This document shows, piece by piece, positions 6,891 to 14,593 of a stretch of DNA of 18,421 nt. Source of the DNA: Thermomicrobiales bacterium (GTDB taxonomy: Bacteria > Chloroflexota > Chloroflexia > Thermomicrobiales > UBA6265); NCBI GenBank assembly GCA_030446955.1, contig JAUJMG010000029.1:1-18421 (forward strand), in the 5' to 3' direction. The stretch's first letter is position 1. Every line of letters starts with the position of its first letter. A program made the position numbers and the translations under genes. The notes below the pieces were generated by a model, which searched no databases, was not told the DNA's origin, and worked only from the letters and a program-made list of their open reading frames with translations.

Positions 6891-8237
6891 GTGGACGATT
6901 CCGAGATCCCATCACCTCGTTCAACCAGAGCGACTTCCACACGGAGCACCAAGGACCCGGAAACGCCGCGGGGACCCGCTACGTTCTCCGGTTGGTGGGT
7001 CCTTTTCGTCGCCAGTCTGGCTGTGTTCTTCTCGGGCCCGGCCCAGACCTACGGTGTCTCGGCGTTCGTGGACCCGATGCTGGCCGATCTCGGCTGGTCG
7101 CGGTCGCTCTTCTCGACCGCCTACTCCGTCGGGACGCTGGCAAGCGCGGGTGCGCTGCTCATCGTTGGTCGCCAGATCGACCGTTGGGGCAACCGCGCCG
7201 TCCTCACGGTCTCGGCGATCGGTTTCGGGGGCGCGCTTTTCCTGATGAGTGCGGTTGGTGGCGCTGTCACCCTCCTGGTCGGGTTCGCGCTGCTGCGGAC
7301 GTGCGGCTCGGGGGTGCTGACGCTGGCCGCCCGGACCCTTGTCCCGCACTGGTTCGTCCGCCGTCGAGGCCGAGCCTTCAGCCTCCTGGGCCTGGCGGGC
7401 GCCCTCAGTCTTGCGGTGGTCCCGCCCGTCAACGAACTTCTCATCCGCGCAGTGGGTTGGCGGACCGCTTGGCGGATTGATGCAATTGTCATCTGGCTCG
7501 TGCTTCTGCCTGCGGTTGCCATAGTCGTGCGGAATCGGCCGGAGGATATTGGCCAGCGCCCGGACGGTGAACGGCCGCTCGCCGGTCAGGATGCCGTAAC
7601 TTTGGAGCCAGATGCTGGCCTAACCCTGAGGGAAGCCCTGCGGACGCCCGCCTTCTGGGGCCTGATTGGCGCCAGCATCGTTCCCTCCCTGGTCGTCACG
7701 GGCCTCGCGTTCAACCAGGTCGCAATCTTCACTGCTCGCGGCTTGCCGAGCACGCTCGCCGCAACCACCTTCACGGTCGAGTCCGCCCTCGGCTTGCCGA
7801 CCACGCTGCTGGCGGGTTGGCTCGTCGACCGATACCCGGTTCGCTACGTGCTGGCGGCCGGCCAGATCTGCCTCGCGGCGGCGATGGTGTCGCTCTTGGC
7901 GACGCAATCACCAGCACTCGCCCTGCTCTACTCCGCCTGGCGCGGTGCTTCAAGCGGGCTCTGGATGGTCGCCGCCGATGTCGCCTGGCCGGCCTATTTC
8001 GGTCGCCGTCATCTTGGGAGCATCCGCGGCTTCGGGTTTTCGGTCGGCGTCGTCGGGGCCGCGATCGGCCCGATCCCGTTCGGTCTCGCCTACGATCTCC
8101 TGGGAGGCTACAACCCCGCCATCGCCGGCCTGCTCATTCTTCCGGTCCTCGCGACATTCGCCGTTCTGCGCTCGCGACCACCGCTCATCGTCGCGCCAGA
8201 CCATGCGGTGGCTTCAGCGTCAGTGGTTTCGCGCTGA
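6891..8237 (+). CDS. MFS transporter, monocarboxylate/oxalate-formate antiporter-like
   Basis: A 448-residue major facilitator protein with about 12 hydrophobic segments in two halves, joined by a hydrophilic loop near residues 210-240. The first 30 residues are polar and rich in Ser, Thr and Arg, and the first helix starts at about WWVLFVASLAVFFSG (35-49). FVDPMLADLGWSRS (59-72) is characteristic of the oxalate/formate antiporter and monocarboxylate-type MFS branch, and GRQIDRWGNRAV (93-104) is motif A between helices 2 and 3. It most likely moves a small organic acid, but the substrate is not determinable. The start is GTG at 6891 with no visible ribosome binding site; a -10-like element lies just upstream. 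It is divergent from the LLM gene and convergent with the broken sulfite oxidase gene. Confidence 0.88.
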   Translation: MDDSEIPSPRSTRATSTRSTKDPETPRGPATFSGWWVLFVASLAVFFSGPAQTYGVSAFVDPMLADLGWSRSLFSTAYSVGTLASAGALLIVGRQIDRWGNRAVLTVSAIGFGGALFLMSAVGGAVTLLVGFALLRTCGSGVLTLAARTLVPHWFVRRRGRAFSLLGLAGALSLAVVPPVNELLIRAVGWRTAWRIDAIVIWLVLLPAVAIVVRNRPEDIGQRPDGERPLAGQDAVTLEPDAGLTLREALRTPAFWGLIGASIVPSLVVTGLAFNQVAIFTARGLPSTLAATTFTVESALGLPTTLLAGWLVDRYPVRYVLAAGQICLAAAMVSLLATQSPALALLYSAWRGASSGLWMVAADVAWPAYFGRRHLGSIRGFGFSVGVVGAAIGPIPFGLAYDLLGGYNPAIAGLLILPVLATFAVLRSRPPLIVAPDHAVASASVVSR

Positions 8238-8469
8238 AGCGCTTACGCCTCGTCTGTGCCGCCGGGGCAAGCGCCTGGGGTGGAAGCCGCAGGAACTCGT
8301 CTCGTGCGGGCCGCGAGCGCAAGCGATCGGGAAGGTACTGGGGAAAAGGCGTTCCGGAGGTGCGGAGGATCGCATCGTCACGGGCCTGGATGCGTCCGAT
8401 CCCGTCGATCTGGTCGAGCTACGCTGCCTTCTCTGATGCCACCGGCCCCTGGCATGCCGACCAGCACCA

Positions 8470-8504
8470 TGAGCCAACCCGGTTCTGGAACGGGAGCTGG
8501 CTCA
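8470..8504. terminator. Hairpin in the convergent gap after the MFS gene
   Basis: TGAGCCA (8470-8476) pairs with TGGCTCA (8498-8504), and inside it CCCG-G-TTC can pair with GAACGGG with one bulge, giving a long imperfect stem. It lies in the 294-base gap 8238-8531 between the MFS gene (+) and the sulfite-oxidase-family gene (-), where a bidirectional transcript end is expected. There is no T-tract on either side. Nothing else convincing was seen in this gap; its small open frames have no recognisable protein. Confidence 0.4.
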
Positions 8505-8531
8505 CCTTGCGCCAGCCTCCCATCTACTGGC

Positions 8532-9748
8532 CTAGCTGACCGTCACGACCACCTCGTAGACAGCGTTCAACTGGTAGCCCTTCGCGTTCCAGGTCGGTTC
8601 CTCGGGCTGCTGGAGTCCCCGCTGATCGATCGCGCGTGACCGCAGGCGGGCCTCCCCCGTGGCTGCCTCCCACGGATGCTCGAAACGGACCCAGGAGAGC
8701 GGTCCCGCTTCCTGCGTGATCGTAGCTTCGGCCCAGGTCGCCCCGCCGTCTGTGCTGACCTCAACCGTCGCGATCCCCCCATAACCTGACCAGGCGTAGC
8801 CGGCAACGGTCTGCGCCCCGGCGGAGAGCGAGGCGTTGGGTGCTGGCGAGGTGATCGCCGACTTGACGGGCATCACCGTGACCGGTCGGAGAATCTTGCC
8901 ATCCTCGTCGTGATGACATAGCTCTCGGTATTGAAGGTGCCCGCAAAGGGGCGGTCGATCACCTCCAGGCCGACGATCCACTTGGTCGAGGCGATGCCGC
9001 CCCAACCCGGGACGAGGAGGCGCACGGGGCCGCCGTTCGGCTGCGGGAGATCCTGGCCATTCATCTGCCACACAAGCATCACATCGGGGTCAAGCGCAAT
9101 CTCAAGCGGCAGCCCGCGCTGCATCTCTTCAAAGTCGCCTCCCTGGGAGACGACATCCACCGCTCCCGGCTTGACCCCGGCGGCGTTGAGCACTTCAGCC
9201 AAGGAAACGCCGGTCCACTCCGCGTTCCCGATGGCACCGTTGCCCCACTTTGTGCCTTCGACGGCCTCTGGATCGGCTGGGAACCGGCCCCGGCTGTTGC
9301 CCGAGCACTCCAGGAAGGCAGTGATCGTCCGCGGGTTCATCCCTTGCAGATCGGTGAGAGATAGATCCAGCTCCTGGTTGACGAGTCCGGCCACCTTGAG
9401 TCGCCAGGCCTGCGGGTCGATGTCGACGCTGACCGGACCATTGGAGCGGATGAAGAAGAGATCGTTCGGGGTGAGCAGACCATCAATCAGCTCCAGCGGT
9501 GTCTCGAAGGTGGTGGAGCCATGCATGATCAGACGGGGATCCTTGCCCAACGCCGCGAGCACCTCAGCCGGCGAGGGGGTCGCAGCGGGGGTCGCATCCT
9601 GTGCCCAGGCGCCGCTGGCCAAGATGGACGCGATCACCGGCGCCGAGAAGCCGGCCGCGGCGAGACGACCGATAAGGCGCCTCCGAGTCAGAACAAGGGG
9701 TTCCGAGGCTGAGGAATCGAATGGGCGATGAGAACGGGATGGCACCAT
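8532..9748 (-). pseudogene. Sulfite oxidase-family molybdopterin oxidoreductase, Tat-exported, frame broken by one base
   Basis: Two - strand frames together encode one sulfite oxidase/SoxC-type protein of about 405 residues. The first (9748 to a stop at 8873) holds a Tat signal TRRRLIGRL, cleavage near GAWA-QD, an ATPAATPSP linker and the oxidoreductase domain with AFLECSGNSRG, whose Cys148 is the expected molybdenum ligand. The second frame, from about 8912 to TAG at 8532, encodes the C-terminal Mo-co dimerisation domain (PVTVMPVKSAITSPAPN onward, an Ig-like fold). Homology passes from SYVIT to DEDGKILRPVTVM at about 8898-8920, consistent with one missing base. The start at 9748 has GGAG six bases upstream. 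Read as is, the product stops after 291 residues without the dimer domain. It may be a true pseudogene or a sequencing error. Confidence 0.88.
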
Positions 9749-9811
9749 AGAGCGCTCCATTCCGATTGCGACCTTGATTCGGTCCACGACCACCCTGCTG
9801 TGCAAGATTCC

Positions 9812-9839
9812 ATCATACCGAATTGTGCCCCGACACAAA
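9812..9839 (-). promoter_or_regulatory. Candidate promoter for the sulfite oxidase-family gene
   Basis: On the - strand a TATGAT -10 element (9817-9812) is preceded by TTTGTG (9839-9834) with a 16-base spacer, or TTGTGT (9838-9833) with 15. The -10 matches five of six consensus bases. Transcription would begin near 9805, giving a leader of just under 60 bases before the ATG at 9748. Confidence 0.35.
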
Positions 9840-10250
9840 TGAGGCGCCTGGGGACCGCCTCGGCTCGCCTCAGCAGGCACGACACACACACCTAGGCTCC
9901 CTCCCCTACCGCCTGCGAGGTGGTGACCCCGACGGGCCGGTCGCCCTGCTTCGGGGAATGGCATGGACGCCGGGGATCACGGGGAACACAAGGGAGGCAG
10001 TTGACTTCTCCTGCCCAATTCGCGTGTCGTCGATCTTCCCTGGGAGGCCAAAGCCTTGTCTCCCTCGAAGAGGGGTATCGCTACGCCTGCAAGGGTACCG
10101 TTCTCAGGGAAGTCGAGCTTGACCCCGACTATGACCTCCCCCTGCTCGCGGTGTCGTTGGAGCCTCCCGCTGTGCCCCTGCCGCGCTCTTGGCGGCACCA
10201 GTCGACCACTACCACATGGCTCTTGCGGCCGTCGTCCCCTCCGAGCAGAG
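9840..10250. other. Stretch without a convincing gene between the sulfite oxidase-family gene and murQ
   Basis: No frame here of more than 60 codons shows recognisable family motifs, a good start with a ribosome binding site, or codon use like the neighbours. An inverted repeat GAGGCG/CGCCTC lies near 9839-9860. A short (AC)n run is at about 9885-9892. A TGCCGC/GCGGCA hairpin (10179-10184 and 10192-10197) could mark the 3' end of the murQ transcript, which ends at 10251 on the - strand. The stretch may hold decayed sequence or regulatory DNA; nothing firmer can be said. Confidence 0.5.
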
Positions 10251-11180
10251 CTAACTCGGGCAGGGTGCCGCTTCGCCGAGCGCCTCCCGCACAGATCCAC
10301 TCGCAGCATCCAGGCGAGTCCGCGCTGCCTCTATGCTGATTCCAGCCCGCGCGACCACGATCGCGATCTTGGCGTCGCCGTCTGAGGCTTGGAGCAAAGA
10401 GGCCGAAGCCGTTTCGTCGAGGCCGGTTGCGGCCTGCACAATGGCGGTCGCCCGCCGGCGTAGCTTGGTGTTGGTCGCCCGCAAGTCCACCATCAGGTTG
10501 CCGAAGGTCTTGCCGAGAAGGATCATGGCGCCGGTGCTGAGCATGTTGAGCACCATCTTTTGGGCCGTGCCCGCCTTGAGACGTGTGGAGCCAGCGATCA
10601 CCTCCGGCCCGACGACCGGCGCGATCATGATCGCCACGGATCGCTCCAACGCTGTTCCCGCATTGCAGGCAAGGCCAATGGTTAGCGCTCCCTGGGCGAC
10701 CGCATAGACGATCGCGCCGAGCACGTAGGGAGTGCGTCCGCTGGCCGCGATCCCAACCACGGCGTCGGCGTCAGTGATCGCGAGGCGTGCCGCGTCTGAT
10801 CGCCCCACATCAGCGCTATCCTCAACCTCTTCGACCGCGCTCGTGAGGGCGGATGGCCCGCCGGCAATGCAGCCGACCACCAGTTCCGGAGGCGTGCCGA
10901 AGGTCGGCGGGCACTCCGATGCATCGAGTACCCCAAGGCGCCCCGACGTTCCCGCGCCGACGTAGATCAGACGGCCGCCGCGCCGCAGCCGCGCGGCGAT
11001 CTCCTCGATGGCGGTCGCGATCCGGGGCAGCTCTCGTTCGACTGCTGCCGCCACCTTCGCGTCCTCCGCGTTCATGGCCTGCACGATCTCGAGCGGGCTG
11101 AGGCAGTCGATAGCAGCGGTGGCCGCATTGATCCCCTCGGTCTCCAGCCGACCGAGTTCGTGTGTCGAATCATCTGACAT
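10251..11180 (-). CDS. murQ: N-acetylmuramic acid 6-phosphate etherase
   Basis: A 309-residue SIS-domain enzyme, the usual MurQ length. It cleaves the lactyl ether of MurNAc-6-phosphate to GlcNAc-6-phosphate and D-lactate in the cytoplasm, feeding recovered peptidoglycan sugar into amino-sugar metabolism. The signature GAGTSGRLGVLDASECPPTFG spans about 75-95 and includes the conserved catalytic Glu89. It is followed by the CIAGGPSALTSAVEEVEDS segment carrying the second family glutamate, and by NAGTALERSVAIMI and KAGTAQKMVLNMLSTGAM. The start ATG at 11180 is chosen over an in-frame start at 11216 because AGGAG sits eight bases before it. It is the last gene of the - strand cluster, 180 bases after namZ. 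Its phosphorylated substrate must come from a kinase, because the cluster's importer is ABC-type and not PTS. Confidence 0.96.
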   Translation of the reverse strand: MSDDSTHELGRLETEGINAATAAIDCLSPLEIVQAMNAEDAKVAAAVERELPRIATAIEEIAARLRRGGRLIYVGAGTSGRLGVLDASECPPTFGTPPELVVGCIAGGPSALTSAVEEVEDSADVGRSDAARLAITDADAVVGIAASGRTPYVLGAIVYAVAQGALTIGLACNAGTALERSVAIMIAPVVGPEVIAGSTRLKAGTAQKMVLNMLSTGAMILLGKTFGNLMVDLRATNTKLRRRATAIVQAATGLDETASASLLQASDGDAKIAIVVARAGISIEAARTRLDAASGSVREALGEAAPCPS

Positions 11181-11360
11181 GCACATCTCTCCTAGCGGCA
11201 TCCGCTCAACGCGCACGAGGCCGGTGACCCAATCGATGGACGGGGCACCTCAACGAGTTATGTCACACAGTGGTATGCCGACGAGAAGCCATCACCAAGC
11301 GACGGCACACTCCCACCCAATTCGGCTGCTGATGCAGGTGCTCAAGCGGCGCCACGCGGC

Positions 11361-12587
11361 CTACTCATAGAGGAGGAACGGGCGACGGCGATCCACGAAC
11401 GTGACCGCTTGCTCAGCCCAATCCGCCATCACCTCGTCAACGTTGGCCCCGGTGGTGAGGGCGAGACGCGGGCGGTCGCTGCCGAGCAGCAGGTCGACGA
11501 AGGAGCCACCGTCCGGCCGCTCCGTCCAGGCAAACGCGTCCGGGTCGAGTCCGCGGATCGCATGCAGGAGATGCATCCCTAACGCCACCGGCCGGAGCGC
11601 GCTCCGATCGATGATGTGCGCCTGGACGCCGCCACACACCTGGCCGGCGTGCTTGGAGAAGGTCGGCGTAAAGGAGGTCGCTCGGAACGCGACCCCGGGC
11701 AACTGGCGTCGCTCAAGGTCGTCCGCCAGCAGGAATGGATCTAACCACGGGGCGCCCACGACTTCGAATGGGCGCGTGGTGCCGCGTCCCTCGGAGACGT
11801 TGGTGCCCTCAATCAGGCAGGTTCCTGGATAGAGTGCCAGCGAGTCGAGCGTGGGCAGGTTGGGCGACGGCTGCACCCAGGGGAGCCCGGTCTCGTCGAA
11901 CCACTGAGTCCGGCGCCAGCCCCGCATCTCCACCACTACTGGCTCCGGCCACCCGTGCTCGGCCGCAAAGAGGCGAGCGAGCTCGCCGGCCGTCATTCCG
12001 TGCCGTATCGGGATCGGGTGGACCCCGACGAAGGAGGCAAAGGCGGGGTCCAGCACGTTCCCTTCGACGCTGGCCCCGGTGATGGGGTTGGGCCGGTCGA
12101 AGACGACGAACGGCAGCCCTGCTGCTGTTGCGACGGATTGCGCATACGCCATGGTGGAGATGTAGGTGGCGTACCGGACTCCCACGTCCTGGATGTCGAA
12201 GATCAGCCCGTCGAGGCCCTCCAGCATGTCGCTCGTTGGGTGCAGGGCATCGCCGTAGAGGCTGTGGACGGGCAATAGGGTTCGTGGGTCGGTCGCCGCC
12301 TGGACGGTCACGCCGGCTTGAGCGGCGCCGCGCACCCCGTGCTCAGGGCCAAAGAGCGCGACGAGATCGACCGCCTCACTCTCATGGAGCAGATCGATGG
12401 TGCTGCGGAGGCGGCGGTTGACCCCCGTGGGGTTAGTGATGAGCCCCACACGCCACCCGGTAAGCTCGGGATGACCTTCGGCGAGGAAGACATCCAGCCC
12501 GGTGCGGGTCGCTGCTCCCGCAGCGGTCGTATGGCGCGGTGTGGTCCCGACCCGCTGGACGGAAATCAAATCGGCGGACCCGCTCAT
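11361..12587 (-). CDS. namZ: Exo-beta-N-acetylmuramidase, DUF1343/NamZ family
   Basis: A 408-residue DUF1343 protein, homologous to Bacillus subtilis YbbC, shown in the literature to be NamZ, an exo-acting enzyme that removes terminal MurNAc from the non-reducing end of peptidoglycan glycans (family GH171). Motifs seen are GLDVFL (30-35), VGLITNPTGV (47-56), FGPEHGVRG (79-87), FDIQDVGVR (130-138), DRPNP (164-168), RHGMTAGEL (195-203), then PSPNLPTLD and LIEGTNVSEGRGTTRPFE. No signal peptide precedes the domain, whereas B. subtilis NamZ is exported, so this copy appears cytoplasmic. The start ATG at 12587 overlaps the stop of the preceding permease gene as ATGA, implying translational coupling. 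It belongs functionally with nagZ and murQ. Family is certain; activity is by homology. Confidence 0.92.
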   Translation of the reverse strand: MSGSADLISVQRVGTTPRHTTAAGAATRTGLDVFLAEGHPELTGWRVGLITNPTGVNRRLRSTIDLLHESEAVDLVALFGPEHGVRGAAQAGVTVQAATDPRTLLPVHSLYGDALHPTSDMLEGLDGLIFDIQDVGVRYATYISTMAYAQSVATAAGLPFVVFDRPNPITGASVEGNVLDPAFASFVGVHPIPIRHGMTAGELARLFAAEHGWPEPVVVEMRGWRRTQWFDETGLPWVQPSPNLPTLDSLALYPGTCLIEGTNVSEGRGTTRPFEVVGAPWLDPFLLADDLERRQLPGVAFRATSFTPTFSKHAGQVCGGVQAHIIDRSALRPVALGMHLLHAIRGLDPDAFAWTERPDGGSFVDLLLGSDRPRLALTTGANVDEVMADWAEQAVTFVDRRRPFLLYE

Positions 12588-13501
12588 CCCTTGAGGGCGC
12601 CGATGCGGATACCGCCGAGGAAGTAGCGCTGGAAGAGCAGGAAGAAGACGATCATTGGCACGGCCGCGACCGCCGCACCCGCCATGATCAGGCCGAAGTT
12701 GGTGGAGAACTCCCCTTGCAGCGTCGCTACTCCAACGGGCAGCGTGTATTTGGCGCCAGTGCGTAGCACGATCAACGGCCAGAGAAAGTTGTTCCAGGAG
12801 CGCATGAACATGAAGATCGCCAACGTCGCCACCGCCGGCTTGGCGAGCGGGAGCACGATGCGCCAGAAGACCTGCCACTCGTTCGCGCCGTCGACGCGCG
12901 CCGCGTCCTCGATCTCCCGCGGCAATGTCTGCATGTACTGCTTCATGAGAAAGATGCCGAAGACGTCGGCGAAACCAGGCAGGATCACCCCAAGATAGCT
13001 ATCCGCGAGACCGAGCCGGCTGACGAGCAGGAAGTTCGGCACGAGCGTGACCTGGACCGGAATCATCAGCGTCGAGAGAAGCAGCCCGAAGATCAGGTTG
13101 CGGCCCGGGAAGGTCTTACGGGCGAACGCGTAGCCGGCCATGCTGTCGAACAGGACGTGGAAGACGGTGATCGAGATCGCCACGATCGCGCTGTTGCCCA
13201 ACCAGCGCCAGATATTGCCCTGGGTCTGCTTGCTCAGCTCCCGGAAGTTCTCCAAGGTGGGAACGTAGGCCCGCTCCCGGATCCACGAAGGAAGGTCAGT
13301 GCCGCCCTCCAGCAGCCCCGTGGGCAGCGGAATCAGGCTCGGCGGCGTCTTGATCGTCGCCGAACCGGGGGTGATCGCGGTGCTGAGCATCCAGAAGAGC
13401 GGAAAGAGTGACACCGCCGTGGTCACGATCAGGATCGCGACGACGAGCAGTTTCCCAAATGTGCGACTCACATCGTGGGGCGTTCGACGGGTCAGCTGCA
13501 T
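12584..13501 (-). CDS. Carbohydrate ABC transporter permease, CUT1 family, MalG-like
   Basis: A 305-residue membrane protein with about six helices. It has the typical MalG/UgpE layout: short N-terminal tail, first helix at about 18-40, periplasmic-side loop, then the transport domain from about 96. The EAA loop spans 196-222, with EDAARVDGAN (198-207) and IVLPLAKP (215-222), and docks the ATPase. The C-terminus GGIRIGALKG is typical of the family. The start ATG at 13501 has GGGAG six bases upstream and lies 28 bases after the partner permease gene; a longer in-frame start at 13654 would overlap that gene. Its stop overlaps the namZ start. By context the cargo is an amino sugar or peptidoglycan saccharide. 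No ATPase gene is present in the cluster. Confidence 0.94.
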   Translation of the reverse strand: MQLTRRTPHDVSRTFGKLLVVAILIVTTAVSLFPLFWMLSTAITPGSATIKTPPSLIPLPTGLLEGGTDLPSWIRERAYVPTLENFRELSKQTQGNIWRWLGNSAIVAISITVFHVLFDSMAGYAFARKTFPGRNLIFGLLLSTLMIPVQVTLVPNFLLVSRLGLADSYLGVILPGFADVFGIFLMKQYMQTLPREIEDAARVDGANEWQVFWRIVLPLAKPAVATLAIFMFMRSWNNFLWPLIVLRTGAKYTLPVGVATLQGEFSTNFGLIMAGAAVAAVPMIVFFLLFQRYFLGGIRIGALKG

Positions 13502-13529
13502 AGCGTGCTCCCGGCCATTGACCGGCGGC

Positions 13530-14444
13530 TCAATACTCCACCTCCGACCGGAAGAGTCGGAACTGGACCGCCGAGACCATCGCGACAAGCACGAAGAGGA
13601 CGATCGCCTGGGCCGAGGCGATGCCGTAGTCCCAGTCCCGGAAGCCCGTGTCAAAGATGAGCTGGACGATCGTCGTCGTCGCGTAGGCCGGACCGCCGCC
13701 CGTCATGATGTAGACCCGCTCGAAGACCTCGAAGGCCCAGATCGTGTACATCACGATTAGGTAGAGGGAGGTCGGCTTCAGCAGCGGGATCGTGATGTCC
13801 CACCACTGGCGGACTGCACCGGCGCCCTCCAGGCTGGCCGCCTCATAGAGATCCTCCGGGATCGAGCCCATCGCCGCTGAGTACATCACGACCCCGGCGG
13901 CCGGAATCGTCAACACCGCCGAGAGGATCACCGCCCAGAGCGCCAGGTTGGGTCGTGACAGCCAGGCGACGGGACCCAGATCGAGCAACTGATTGATCGC
14001 ACCGAAGCGGGGGTTGAACATCCAGCGCCAGACCGTCGCCAGGATCACGACGGAGGTGACAGCCGGCAGGTAGTAGGCGGCCCGGAAGAAGGTCTGCCAT
14101 CGCGCGGCCAGCGGCTTCATCATCCCCGCCAGGATGAGCGCCACCAGCATGTGGACTGGGACGGTGACGGCAGTGTAGATCGCCGTGTTGACCAGGGACT
14201 TCCGAAAGACCCGGTCACCGATCAGGGTTCGGAAGTTGTCCAGGCCGTTCCACTCGCGGCGGGTCAGGGAGGCGTCCTGGAAGGCGAGCAGGAGCGACCA
14301 GATGACCGGACCGAAGAGAAAGATGACGAACATGGCGAGGCTGGGCAGCACGAAGAGGTAGCCGGTGCGGTACTCCCGCCAGCGGGTGCGCCGACCGGAC
14401 GGTCGTGTTGCGGTGATTTGCTCCAGCGGGAGAGCCCGCGCCAT
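13530..14444 (-). CDS. Carbohydrate ABC transporter permease, CUT1 family, MalF/UgpA-like
   Basis: A 304-residue membrane protein, partner of the MalG-like permease. After a 25-residue polar start comes GYLFVLPSLAMFVIFLFGPVIW, the typical first helix of UgpA-type permeases, then FRAAYYLPAVTSVVILATVWRWMF (120-143). The EAA loop at 199-223 contains LYEAASLEGAG and ITIPLLKP. The family signature GGGPAYATTTIVQLIF follows. The start ATG at 14444 is chosen over a TTG one codon upstream because GAGGAG sits six bases before the ATG. It is 149 bases downstream of the solute-binding protein gene, with a strong hairpin between them. Together with that protein it would import a sugar or small glycan, here probably derived from cell wall. 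Confidence 0.94.
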   Translation of the reverse strand: MARALPLEQITATRPSGRRTRWREYRTGYLFVLPSLAMFVIFLFGPVIWSLLLAFQDASLTRREWNGLDNFRTLIGDRVFRKSLVNTAIYTAVTVPVHMLVALILAGMMKPLAARWQTFFRAAYYLPAVTSVVILATVWRWMFNPRFGAINQLLDLGPVAWLSRPNLALWAVILSAVLTIPAAGVVMYSAAMGSIPEDLYEAASLEGAGAVRQWWDITIPLLKPTSLYLIVMYTIWAFEVFERVYIMTGGGPAYATTTIVQLIFDTGFRDWDYGIASAQAIVLFVLVAMVSAVQFRLFRSEVEY

Positions 14445-14484
14445 CAATCGCTCCTCGCTGGCGGTTGGCTGCCGGCCAGTGACG

Positions 14485-14521
14485 GACGGCGGGCCGTCGT
14501 TTGCACCGAGGGCCCGCCGTC
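14485..14521 (-). terminator. Strong stem-loop after the sugar-binding protein gene
   Basis: GACGGCGGGCC (14485-14495) and GGCCCGCCGTC (14511-14521) form a perfect 11-bp stem with a 15-base loop, in the gap between the binding protein gene and its permeases. No T-tract follows on the - strand, so full termination is unlikely. It probably sets a high ratio of binding protein to permease by partial termination or 3'-end protection. The same placement is seen at 760-785 in the peptide importer operon. Function is inferred. Confidence 0.6.
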
Positions 14522-14593
14522 ATCGTTAATCGGGGAAGCGACCCTCCCCTGCCAACATCGCCAACAGCCGATAACCGGCCGCTGATTGCCGCT

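Noticed and set aside
7666..8539. Alternative + strand frames running through the end of the MFS gene into the following gap
   Set aside because: They are Arg/Ser/Pro-rich out-of-frame readings of the MFS gene without domains.
8898..8920. Programmed -1 ribosomal frameshifting in the sulfite oxidase-family gene
   Set aside because: No X XXY YYZ slippery heptamer is present at the junction, and frameshifting is not known for this family.
9885..9892. Short AC dinucleotide run
   Set aside because: Only about four units; too short to treat as a meaningful repeat.
9920..10339. Overlapping small open frames on both strands in the gap before murQ (for example 9920-10339 + and 9977-10309 -)
   Set aside because: No ribosome binding site, no recognised motif, and they run into the 3' end of murQ; not supported as genes.
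12588..12878. A 97-residue N-terminal extension of the DUF1343 protein
   Set aside because: It would overlap the permease gene in another frame, shows no family similarity, and the ATGA-coupled ATG at 12587 fits the family's start.
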